From Acidocella sp. (lineage in GTDB: Bacteria > Pseudomonadota > Alphaproteobacteria > Acetobacterales > Acetobacteraceae): 6,633 bases of DNA. Position 1 is the first letter of the stretch; every line of letters starts with the position of its first letter. This document shows, piece after piece, positions 1-5,618 of this stretch. The DNA lies in assembly GCA_028687415.1 (NCBI GenBank), contig JAQUAC010000125.1:1-6633 (forward strand). Direction: 5' to 3'. The notes beneath the pieces were generated by a model. It was not told where the DNA came from and ran no database searches. It saw only the letters and a program-made list of their open reading frames with translations. A program made the translations under genes and the position numbers.

Positions 1-144
1 CGGCGGCGCACCGAGATCGGCCTCCAGCGCGCTGACGTAACGGGAGACGGTCGAGACCTTCTGCTTCTCCTCCGCCGCGGCGCGGGAGAAGCTGCCAAGC
101 TCAACCGCACGCACAAAGGCGCGCATGGCGGCAAGATAATCCAC
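1..144 (-). CDS. LysR-type transcriptional regulator, N-terminal fragment (CidR-like position)
   Basis: Partial gene; only the first 48 codons are inside the window and the rest lies beyond the left edge. The visible part is the winged helix-turn-helix of a LysR-type DNA-binding protein: a DYLAAMRAFVRAVE start, then GSFSRAAAEE, then the recognition region VSTVSRYVSALEADLG, in the normal order and spacing. The effector domain is not visible. I chose the GTG at 144 because it places the conserved D-x-L-x-AMRAF stretch right after the initiator, as in family members, and a purine-rich AGGAAGGGGG lies about 12 bases upstream; the in-frame ATG at 126 would cut into that helix and has no ribosome-binding site. 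It is divergent from the lrgA/lrgB pair. LysR genes in this position are commonly regulators of cid/lrg, so I infer that it controls the two genes to its right and itself. Confidence 0.88.
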   Translation of the reverse strand, partial: MDYLAAMRAFVRAVELGSFSRAAAEEKQKVSTVSRYVSALEADLGAPP

Positions 145-298
145 GGCCCTATTACGCCCCCTTCCTGCAAAAATCCTTTGTAACTTTAGGCGTTTCGGGC
201 AAAGGCGCAACACGCCATTCTCCGCCCCCGCCGCATTTCACCCGGAGATTTTTCATGCCCTCGCCAACCACCCGCAACCGCCTTGCCCAGCCACGCGC
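145..298. promoter_or_regulatory. Divergent intergenic region between lysR-type gene and lrgA, with 6-bp dyad
   Basis: This 154-base region must hold the promoters for the leftward LysR gene and the rightward lrgA/lrgB pair. It contains a perfect 6-bp inverted repeat, CCTTTG at 175-180 and CAAAGG at 200-205, separated by 19 bases in an A/T-richer stretch. LysR proteins often bind dyads in such divergent regions, so this is a plausible operator, but it does not match a clean T-N11-A box with longer arms. I could not pick convincing -35/-10 hexamers on either strand. Confidence 0.4.
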
Positions 299-302
299 AT
301 GA
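255..302 (+). CDS. Possible 15-codon leader peptide ahead of lrgA
   Basis: A short ORF starts with ATG at 255 and ends with TGA at 300-302; the stop overlaps the lrgA start as ATGA (299-302). It encodes MPSPTTRNRLAQPRA. A GGAG sequence at 244-247 lies 7 bases before this ATG, good spacing, whereas the lrgA ATG has no recognisable ribosome-binding site of its own. The lrgA frame has no ATG, GTG or TTG codon in the 60 bases upstream, so lrgA cannot simply start further left to use that site. I infer that translation of this leader may deliver ribosomes to lrgA by coupling. The peptide has no recognised domain, and a 15-codon ORF could arise by chance. Confidence 0.35.
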   Translation: MPSPTTRNRLAQPRA

Positions 303-679
303 TTGAGGCTCTGCTCACCCTGCTGGGCTTCGAGCTGCTGGGCGAACTCCTCCGCAGCACCCTGCATCTGCCTGTGCCTGGCCCCGTCGCCGGCATGCTG
401 CTGCTCACCGCCGCGCTGGTGCTGCGCCACCGCGCCACCGGCACGCCAGCCAATCCCCCGGCGGAAACAGCGCTGGACCGCGTCTCCGGCGTGTTACTCG
501 ACCATATGGGCCTGCTCTTCGTCCCGGCGGGGGCGGGCATCATCGCCGAGGGCGCGCTGCTGCGCCAGGAATGGCTGCCAATCATCGCCGCCCTCATCGG
601 CTCCACCGTGCTCAGCCTCGCCGTCACCGGCTTGGTCATGCACCACATCATCCGCACCCAGGCCGAGGCCGCGCCATGA
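299..679 (+). CDS. lrgA: CidA/LrgA family holin-like inner membrane protein
   Basis: The 126-residue product has the length and layout of the CidA/LrgA family. The N-terminus MIEALLTLLGFELLGELL is followed by the hallmark LPVPGPVAGMLLL at about residues 24-36, a hydrophilic loop at about 43-60, the LLFVPAGAGII segment at about 72-82 and a C-terminal hydrophobic helix at about 92-115, consistent with about four membrane segments. Family members sit in the inner membrane, resemble phage holins, and form a functional pair with CidB/LrgB; proposed roles include control of murein hydrolase activity and lysis, and export or import of pyruvate and related overflow metabolites. Its stop overlaps the lrgB start (ATGA, 676-679), so the two are translated together. 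The ATG at 299 is the only reasonable start; it has no ribosome-binding site, which points to coupling with the short ORF before it. CidA and LrgA cannot be told apart from sequence alone. Confidence 0.92.
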   Translation: MIEALLTLLGFELLGELLRSTLHLPVPGPVAGMLLLTAALVLRHRATGTPANPPAETALDRVSGVLLDHMGLLFVPAGAGIIAEGALLRQEWLPIIAALIGSTVLSLAVTGLVMHHIIRTQAEAAP

Positions 680-1395
680 GCCACAGCCTGCTCGCCCTCT
701 GGACACCGCTTGCCCCCGCGCCGCTGCTCTGGCTGGCGGTCACGCTAGCCGCCTTCATCCTTGCCCGGCGCCTGCAACGCGCCGCCGGGGGCACGCCGCT
801 GGTCAACCCGGTGCTGTTCGCCATCGCCATTGTCGCCGCCCTGTTGCTGACTAGCGGCACGCCGTACAAAACCTATTTCGCCGGGGCGCAGTTCATCAAC
901 TTCCTGCTCGGCCCGGCCACGGTGGCGCTGGCCGTGCCGCTCGCCCGCAACCTTCACCATGTGCTGCGCACGCTGCGCGGCACCGGGCTGGCGCTGCTCG
1001 CCGGGTCGCTCACCTCCATCATCAGCGGCATTTCCATCGTCTGGGCGCTGGGCGGCTCACACAGCATGGCGCTCTCCATGGCGCCGAAAGCGGTGACGAC
1101 GCCCATCGCCATGGCGGTGTCGCAGGAGATCGGCGGCATCCCCACCCTCACCGCCGCCTTCGCCATCATCGGCGGCATCATGGCGGCGATGATGCGTCAG
1201 CACATGCTGCGCAAGCTCAACATCAGCGACTGGCGCGTGCACGGCTTGGCGGCGGGCGTGGCGGGCAGCGGCATCGCGGCGGCGCAGGTGGCGCCGCAGA
1301 GCAAGCTGGCGGCAGCCTTCGCGGCCCTTGGCATCGCGCTGAATGGTGTTGTCACCGCCCTGCTGCTGCCGTTGCTTACGCTGTTCTGGTCCTGA
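676..1395 (+). CDS. lrgB: CidB/LrgB family membrane protein
   Basis: The 239-residue polytopic membrane protein is of usual family length (about 225-240). Family motifs are the YKTYFAGAQFINFLLGPATV stretch at about residues 63-82, followed by ALAVPLARN, and the PKAVTTPIAMAVSQEIGG segment at about 137-154. LrgB works with LrgA in the inner membrane; the pair is tied to autolysis control and to pyruvate or glycolate-type transport in different organisms. The ATG at 676 overlaps the lrgA stop and has GAGG 7 bases upstream (665-668). A longer same-frame reading from 571 begins inside lrgA and has no family similarity, so it was set aside. Odd point: the C-terminal motif normally seen as ASHGIGTxR (from family memory) reads AGSGIAAAQ, with Ser198 in place of His. 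The last 20 bases overlap the end of the convergent AraC-type gene. Confidence 0.93.
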   Translation: MSHSLLALWTPLAPAPLLWLAVTLAAFILARRLQRAAGGTPLVNPVLFAIAIVAALLLTSGTPYKTYFAGAQFINFLLGPATVALAVPLARNLHHVLRTLRGTGLALLAGSLTSIISGISIVWALGGSHSMALSMAPKAVTTPIAMAVSQEIGGIPTLTAAFAIIGGIMAAMMRQHMLRKLNISDWRVHGLAAGVAGSGIAAAQVAPQSKLAAAFAALGIALNGVVTALLLPLLTLFWS

Positions 1396-2416
1396 GCGCG
1401 GCAGCACGATACCGCGCGGGGCTACACCCCGCCTGCGCGCGGAAGGCGCGGGAGAAAGCGCTCGTCTCGCTATAGCCCAAACGCAGCCCGATAGCGGTGA
1501 CCGGCATGTCCGTCTCCGCCAGCAGAGACTGGCTCATGCGCAGCCGCACATTATTGCGCAGCTCAGCGTAGTTCAGCCCGCACTCCGCCAGACCGCGCTG
1601 GAAGCTGCGCTGGCTCATGCCGAAATCCGCCGCCACCGCCTCCACATCCGCCGGTAGCGCATGACAGATGGAAGCTGCCACCCAGGCTTCCAGCCCGCGC
1701 TGCATGCCCAGCAGAAGGGTCTGCTCACGCAGGCTGTCGGCAAGCTCCCGCTCCAATGCACGATAACGGGCGGCATCAGCCGCGCGGGGGGCAAGCTCCA
1801 GCAGATGCGCCGGAAAGGTCAGCGCGTTTTGCCGCCCCTCAAACCGCAGCGGACAGGTGAAATGCCGCTGATACGCCGCCAGCCTGTCGCCGGGGTTGTG
1901 CGCCAGCTCCACCCCCAGCGGGCGCCAGGCATCGCCCAGCATGTAGCGCAGCATGCCGTATTCCATGGCGATGGTGAAATTCGCGTCCTGCGAGCGGCAG
2001 CGTACCGTGCTGTCGTTAATCACGTAGGAGAACCGGGCAATCCCGTCGCTCACCGCCAGCGTGCTTTTGGTATTCGTCTGCACCAAGCTGAAATAGCGTA
2101 CGAATTGCTGGATCGCATCGCCCACGCTGGGGGCCGCCAGCATCAGCTCACCCACCGGCCCCAGCGCCGAGATATGGAATTTCTGCCCCAGGCTGAGTCC
2201 AAAGCTGCTGTCACACAGTTCCGTTGCCGCGGTTTCCAGAATGGAGGTGAAGGTGGCCAGCGGAAAGATGCTGGCTTGGTCAACCAGCAGGGCGCGCGGC
2301 ACTCCGGTGATGGGCCCGATATGGCCAAGATGGGGCTTGGCCTGCACAATGGCGGCCAACACATCCCTGGCGACAACGGCCATGATCGCGCCAGACGGTT
2401 TCATGCGCGGCGGCAC
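1376..2416 (-). CDS. AraC-family transcriptional regulator with arabinose-binding-like N-terminal domain
   Basis: The product of about 346 residues has a C-terminal AraC/XylS double helix-turn-helix. The first helix pair lies around DVEAVAADFGMSQRSFQRGL, and the second around MPVTAIGLRLGYSETSAFSR, followed by AFRAQAGCSPARYR, which matches the family consensus GxSPxxYR. The larger N-terminal part (about residues 20-220) is of the type seen in OruR-like regulators, which respond to amino acids or other small molecules; the ligand here is unknown. I chose GTG 2416 because a full AGGAGG (2427-2422) stands 5 bases before it. The GTG at 2440 only has AGGGG touching the codon, and ATG 2404 is too far from the AGGAGG. 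The gene follows the DAO-type oxidoreductase on the same strand after 127 bases, so I infer that it regulates the catabolic operon, with or without its own promoter. Its 3' end overlaps lrgB by 20 bases. Confidence 0.9.
   Translation of the reverse strand: MPPRMKPSGAIMAVVARDVLAAIVQAKPHLGHIGPITGVPRALLVDQASIFPLATFTSILETAATELCDSSFGLSLGQKFHISALGPVGELMLAAPSVGDAIQQFVRYFSLVQTNTKSTLAVSDGIARFSYVINDSTVRCRSQDANFTIAMEYGMLRYMLGDAWRPLGVELAHNPGDRLAAYQRHFTCPLRFEGRQNALTFPAHLLELAPRAADAARYRALERELADSLREQTLLLGMQRGLEAWVAASICHALPADVEAVAADFGMSQRSFQRGLAECGLNYAELRNNVRLRMSQSLLAETDMPVTAIGLRLGYSETSAFSRAFRAQAGCSPARYRAAALRTRTA
1396..1432. terminator. GC-rich hairpins past lrgB, inside the AraC-type gene
   Basis: Directly after the lrgB stop are two alternative stems: GCGCGG (1396-1401) with CCGCGC (1412-1417), and GCGGGG (1416-1421) with CCCCGC (1427-1432) around a 5-base CTACA loop. 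There is no T tract on either side, so this is not a textbook intrinsic terminator. It is, however, the only structure near the end of two convergent genes that have no space between them, and it is embedded in the C-terminal codons of the AraC-type gene. GC-rich coding DNA gives such stems by chance fairly often. Confidence 0.25.
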
Positions 2417-2543
2417 GGTAACCTCCTGTAAAATCCTCACCCCTTAACCAGAAAGCAAGTTTCATGCCTCACCGACACAGCGGAAAACCAGAGGATTTCA
2501 GAATACTCGCCTATTCCGCTTGCAGATTTTGCAACCCGCCTGC
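2417..2543 (-). promoter_or_regulatory. Gap between oxidoreductase and AraC-type gene: two palindromes and a strong RBS
   Basis: This 127-base region is A/T-richer than its surroundings. It holds two perfect short inverted repeats side by side: GAATA-N6-TATTC at 2501-2516 and TTGCA-N5-TGCAA at 2520-2534. On the minus strand they lie between the oxidoreductase stop and the regulator start. A consensus ribosome-binding site AGGAGG (2427-2422) serves the regulator. A minus-strand TTGCTT at about 2455 followed 17 bases later by GATTTT is a weak promoter-like pair that I would not rely on. The region could carry an autoregulatory operator or a readthrough attenuator; no strong terminator for the upstream operon is visible. 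Confidence 0.35.
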
Positions 2544-3833
2544 TCACCATGCATAACAAAAAGGCGAGGAATCCACGCTGGGCCTCCGCCCCGTGATTAG
2601 CTCCGCCGCCAGCCGCCCCGCCGCCGGGCCAATGCCAAAACCATGCCCCGAAAAACCACTGGCTATGAACAGCCCCGGCATCGGCGCCGCCGAGATCACC
2701 GGCAGCGCCGTGGCTGTCACGTCAATCACACCCGACCAGCCACGCGTGAGCTTTGCCCCGGCGAAGGCGGGGTAGGCTTGGATAAGGTTTTTCAGCGCCT
2801 GCTGGTCCAGCATACCGTAAGGCGCGTCGTTATTAATGCGCGTGCGCTCAAAGGGCGTGATCTCATCCGTGTTCCAATGCCGGGGAATGGCGAGGTTCCG
2901 GAAGAAATGCGCACCGAAGCGAATCTGCAACTCCCGCCAGCTATGCCGCAAATTCGGCAAAAAATCGAACATGAGCTGGAAATTATCGATGCTCAGCGGC
3001 ACGATATTGCTGTTGCGCACGGCCACGCTGTAGCCACCATCCTGCCGTCGGCGGAAGGCGAAATCCGTGCCGCCAATGGCGAATTCCGGCGCCGGGCCAC
3101 TGTGCTCGATCCGCGCCACCGTCGCCCGCACATGCAGCTGCTTGAAATTGATGCCCAGATTGCCTGCAAACAGCCGCGTCCACGCACCGGAGGCCAACAG
3201 CGCCGCGCCGCATTTTATCGTGCCGCGCTCGGTCACGATGCCGTTCACCGCCCCCGCCTGCGTCTCCACCCCGCGCACGGCGCAGTTGGTGAGAATAGCC
3301 GCCCCCTTGGCCCGCGCGCCTTCCGCGATGGCGGCCGTGGCGGCATAAGGCTCGGCCCGCCCGTCCTGCGCGGTATACAGCCCGCCGACAAATTTGCGCC
3401 CCGCCCCCGGCGCCAGCGCCGCAACCTCCGCCGCGCTCAGCAGCTTCGATTCCAGTCCAAAATGTTTCGTCTTGGCGTGCCAGGCTTCATGATTTGCCAT
3501 TTCACGAGCATTCGAAGCGACATAAAGAATGCCAGATTCCGTATAGCCCGTGTCAGCCCCCACGCGCTGACGCAACTCCTGCCATAGCGTGCGCGCCTGC
3601 ATGGCCAGCGGTACTTCCGCCACATCCCGCCCCATGCGCCGTACCCAGCCCCAATTGCGGGAGGATTGCTCGCCACCAATCGCCCCCTTCTCGCACAGCG
3701 CCACGCGTAGCCCGCGTTCGGCCAACTCCAGCGCCGTGCTGGCGCCGATAATGCCGCCGCCGATGATCGCGACATCCACCTCGGCGGGCATCGCGGCATC
3801 ACCGTCAACATTGCGGAACAGTGCGGGGCTCAT
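2544..3833 (-). CDS. FAD-dependent amine/amino-acid oxidoreductase (DAO family)
   Basis: The protein of about 429 residues has the glycine-rich dinucleotide-binding motif GGGIIGASTALELAERG at about residues 25-41 and an acidic residue ending the second strand (ALCEKG). It continues with the EQSSRNWGWVRRMGRD segment typical of one DAO-type group, and ends with the FAD-closing motif GLFIASGFSGHGFGIGPAAG. Such enzymes oxidise a C-N bond of an amino acid or secondary amine to an imine, which then hydrolyses. It lacks the extra domains and partner subunits of heterotetrameric sarcosine or N-methylglutamate dehydrogenases. The reading frame is open to 3893, but I chose ATG 3833: it starts one base after the Rid gene stop, gives the usual length, and has a weak GGA 8 bases upstream (3844-3842). 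Longer versions would overlap the Rid gene. Substrate unknown; from its neighbours I infer a glutamylated or N-alkyl amino acid. Confidence 0.88.
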   Translation of the reverse strand: MSPALFRNVDGDAAMPAEVDVAIIGGGIIGASTALELAERGLRVALCEKGAIGGEQSSRNWGWVRRMGRDVAEVPLAMQARTLWQELRQRVGADTGYTESGILYVASNAREMANHEAWHAKTKHFGLESKLLSAAEVAALAPGAGRKFVGGLYTAQDGRAEPYAATAAIAEGARAKGAAILTNCAVRGVETQAGAVNGIVTERGTIKCGAALLASGAWTRLFAGNLGINFKQLHVRATVARIEHSGPAPEFAIGGTDFAFRRRQDGGYSVAVRNSNIVPLSIDNFQLMFDFLPNLRHSWRELQIRFGAHFFRNLAIPRHWNTDEITPFERTRINNDAPYGMLDQQALKNLIQAYPAFAGAKLTRGWSGVIDVTATALPVISAAPMPGLFIASGFSGHGFGIGPAAGRLAAELITGRRPSVDSSPFCYAW

Positions 3834-3834
3834 G

Positions 3835-4248
3835 TCATGCATCCAACAATTTGCCGTCATCATCATGAATGATGGCGTCCACCTGAATTTCAACCATCAT
3901 GCCCGGCCGCGTCAACCCGGCTTCCACGCCGGTGGAGGCGGGGTTAATTCCCTTGAACACCTCACCATGCGCCTTTACGAAGCCCATGACGCCACCTTGC
4001 ATGTCCGAAAGAAACGCCGTGGTGCGCACCACATGTTTCATCTCCGCGCCCAGCTCAGCCAAAGCCTTCTCTATGCGTTGGAAGATGAAAATGCTCTGCT
4101 CGTAAGCATCCCCTGGCGCATGTACCTCGTTCTGCTCGTTAATCGCCGTGGTGCCGGAGATGAACACATACGGACCAACGCGCTTGCCGCGTGCATAAGA
4201 GCCGATGATCTCAAACCGCCCGCCGCTGAAAACTGTCTGTACACTCAC
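3835..4248 (-). CDS. Rid/YjgF family protein lacking the catalytic arginine
   Basis: The 137-residue single-domain Rid (YjgF/YER057c/UK114) protein shows VFISGTTAINEQNE at about residues 28-41, the RIEKALAELGA helix with VVRTTAFLSDM at about 58-83, and the closing MMVEIQVDAII strand. Family members form trimers in the cytoplasm; RidA proper hydrolyses reactive enamines and imines. In RidA an arginine in the P-A-R-S segment binds the substrate carboxylate. Here the matching stretch NPASTGVE has Ser105 at that position, so RidA-type imine hydrolysis is doubtful and the protein fits the Arg-less Rid subgroups. The GTG start at 4248 is fixed by AGGAGT (4260-4255) 6 bases upstream; that site begins inside the stop codon of the ligase gene, so the two are closely coupled. 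The next gene, an imine-forming flavoenzyme, starts one base past the stop, which supports a role in handling its product. Confidence 0.9.
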   Translation of the reverse strand: MSVQTVFSGGRFEIIGSYARGKRVGPYVFISGTTAINEQNEVHAPGDAYEQSIFIFQRIEKALAELGAEMKHVVRTTAFLSDMQGGVMGFVKAHGEVFKGINPASTGVEAGLTRPGMMVEIQVDAIIHDDDGKLLDA

Positions 4249-4259
4249 AGTTCTACTCC

Positions 4260-5588
4260 TCAGAGATTACCCATGTACCGGTCGCGCTCCACCTGCGTCA
4301 CCTGCCCGCCGACGAAATCGATCTCGCGTTTCGCCTGTTGCAGCAGAATGGTTAGGCGGTGTTCTCCCAGAACTTCGCGCATGAAACTGGAATTTTCCGC
4401 CAGCGCCACAGCACTCGGCAAATCCAGCGGCAATCCCCCAGCCCCTTCTGCGCCGAGCGCGTAGCCATCGCCCAGGCAGGGCGCGGTCGGCTCCAGCCCT
4501 TGCTCCATGCCGTCTAGCCCGGCGGCAATGTCGCAGGCCAGCAGATAATACGGGTTGCAATCAGCGGCGGCATCGCGTTTCTCTACCCGCACGGCGCTGT
4601 CGGCACCTTCAATAACCCGAAGCCCCACTGTGCGGTTATCGTAACCCCAGTTGGCGCTTGTGGGGCAAAAGGTATAGGGCCGCCGCCGCCGATACGCATT
4701 CGGCGTGGTGGACCCAACCAGCGCCATCTCCGCCATGCGCTTCTGCAACCCGGCCAGAAAGTTCAGCCCCAGCTTGCTGAGCTTACCGTTATTGGCAAAG
4801 ACGTTCTTGCCATCCTTCCACAGCGAGTAATGCGTATGGAAGCCATTGCCTGACTGGTCGATGAACGGCTTGGCCATGAAGGTGGCCATAAACCCCTTGG
4901 TCTGCGCAAGCTCTTTCACGAGGTTGCGGAACATGATGATACGGTCCGCCGAGGTAATCGCATCGGCGTAGCGGATATTCACCTCCGCCTGGCCCGCACC
5001 ATATTCCGGATTGGACTGCTCGATGGGAATATTCATCTCGTTAATCAGGCGACGAATCGGCCCCAGCACGAACTCATTCTGCGCCGCCCGCGCCAGCGAA
5101 TAAACCTGGATACCGGATTCACGCGGCAGCTTCGTCTCAGGGTCCAGCAGGTAGAACTCCAATTCCGTGCCGACCTTGATCTCCAGCCCCATCGCCTTGG
5201 CGCGGTCAAGCTGGGTCAGCAGCGTCTGCCTTGGGTCGATGGGCACGGGCTGATGGTCCATCCCCTCCGCCCGGGCGAGGCAGAACGCCACCCCCGGCTC
5301 CCACGGCACTGAAACAGGTGCGGTGAGTGGAAAGAGATGCATGTCCGGATAGCCATTGCCGAAATTCACATAGGGCGTGTCCCAAACATCGCAGGTCATA
5401 TCCATGGTGAAGATCGCAAGCGAGGAGGCATTGCCGCCATTGCACACGGTCTTCCAATGGCTGGAAGGAAAGCGCTTGCCGCGCATAATGCCGTTCAAAT
5501 CGCCCACACCCATAGCGATGGTATGCGTACCCTCGGGCAGGGGAAACAGAGTGGCATTATCCGTGACATGCATGGTCATGCTATCCAT
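4260..5588 (-). CDS. Glutamine-synthetase family protein, PuuA-like (probable gamma-glutamyl-amine ligase)
   Basis: The 442-residue protein has the full glutamine synthetase fold. The N-terminal beta-grasp part carries GDLNGIMRGKR at about 29-39, which looks more like PuuA/SpuB ligases than GlnA. The catalytic part has metal ligands in TELEFYLLD (Glu142, Glu144), PEYGAGQAEVNI (Glu195, Glu202) and GNGFHTHYS (His251), then the NAYRR segment (about 297-301), DNRTVGLR (about 317-324) and VEKRDAAADCNPY (Glu336, Arg338). All key residues are present, so it should be active in ATP-dependent joining of ammonia or an amine to the glutamate gamma-carboxyl. The GlnA adenylylation loop is not recognisable. 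ATG 5588 is preferred: GGAAGGAAACC ends about 6-8 bases upstream; ATG 5579 and 5573 are alternatives. The stop overlaps the Rid gene ribosome-binding site. Catabolic context favours an amine ligase over housekeeping glutamine synthesis; the amine is unknown. Confidence 0.88.
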   Translation of the reverse strand: MDSMTMHVTDNATLFPLPEGTHTIAMGVGDLNGIMRGKRFPSSHWKTVCNGGNASSLAIFTMDMTCDVWDTPYVNFGNGYPDMHLFPLTAPVSVPWEPGVAFCLARAEGMDHQPVPIDPRQTLLTQLDRAKAMGLEIKVGTELEFYLLDPETKLPRESGIQVYSLARAAQNEFVLGPIRRLINEMNIPIEQSNPEYGAGQAEVNIRYADAITSADRIIMFRNLVKELAQTKGFMATFMAKPFIDQSGNGFHTHYSLWKDGKNVFANNGKLSKLGLNFLAGLQKRMAEMALVGSTTPNAYRRRRPYTFCPTSANWGYDNRTVGLRVIEGADSAVRVEKRDAAADCNPYYLLACDIAAGLDGMEQGLEPTAPCLGDGYALGAEGAGGLPLDLPSAVALAENSSFMREVLGEHRLTILLQQAKREIDFVGGQVTQVERDRYMGNL

Positions 5589-5618
5589 TTATTGGTTTCC
5601 TTCCAGCATTTTTTGAGA

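Noticed and set aside
571..675. N-terminal extension of lrgB to 571
   Set aside because: The extension lies inside lrgA and reads as a His/Arg/Pro-rich shadow; the ATG at 676 has a good ribosome-binding site and the ATGA overlap.
1661..2431. 256-codon open frame on the plus strand opposite the AraC-type gene
   Set aside because: It has no recognisable domain and a composition rich in Gln, His, Arg and Gly typical of a GC-rich antisense frame; the minus strand carries a clear AraC protein over the same bases.
2280..2465. Small minus-strand ORF starting at ATG 2465, upstream of the AraC-type start
   Set aside because: Most of it lies in another frame of the AraC-type gene, it has no good ribosome-binding site, and its Arg/Ala/His-rich tail looks like shadow coding.
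2643..3587. 314-codon plus-strand frame opposite the DAO-type gene
   Set aside because: Arg/Pro-rich shadow frame without family features; the minus strand encodes complete FAD-binding motifs.
3834..3893. Longer start of the DAO-type gene at 3893 or other ATGs up to 3842
   Set aside because: These would overlap the Rid gene by up to about 60 bases and add residues absent from usual family members; ATG 3833 fits spacing and length better, though ATG 3842 is not strictly excluded.
3589..4464. 291-codon plus-strand frame spanning three minus-strand genes
   Set aside because: It crosses the ends of the DAO, Rid and ligase genes, all well supported, and has no coherent domain.
4260..5588. Naming the ligase gene gmaS, puuA or glnA
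   Set aside because: Its N-terminal GDLNGIMRGKR segment is closer to PuuA types, yet the neighbour is MgsC-like and the rest of the Puu set is not here; a symbol would overstate what the sequence shows.
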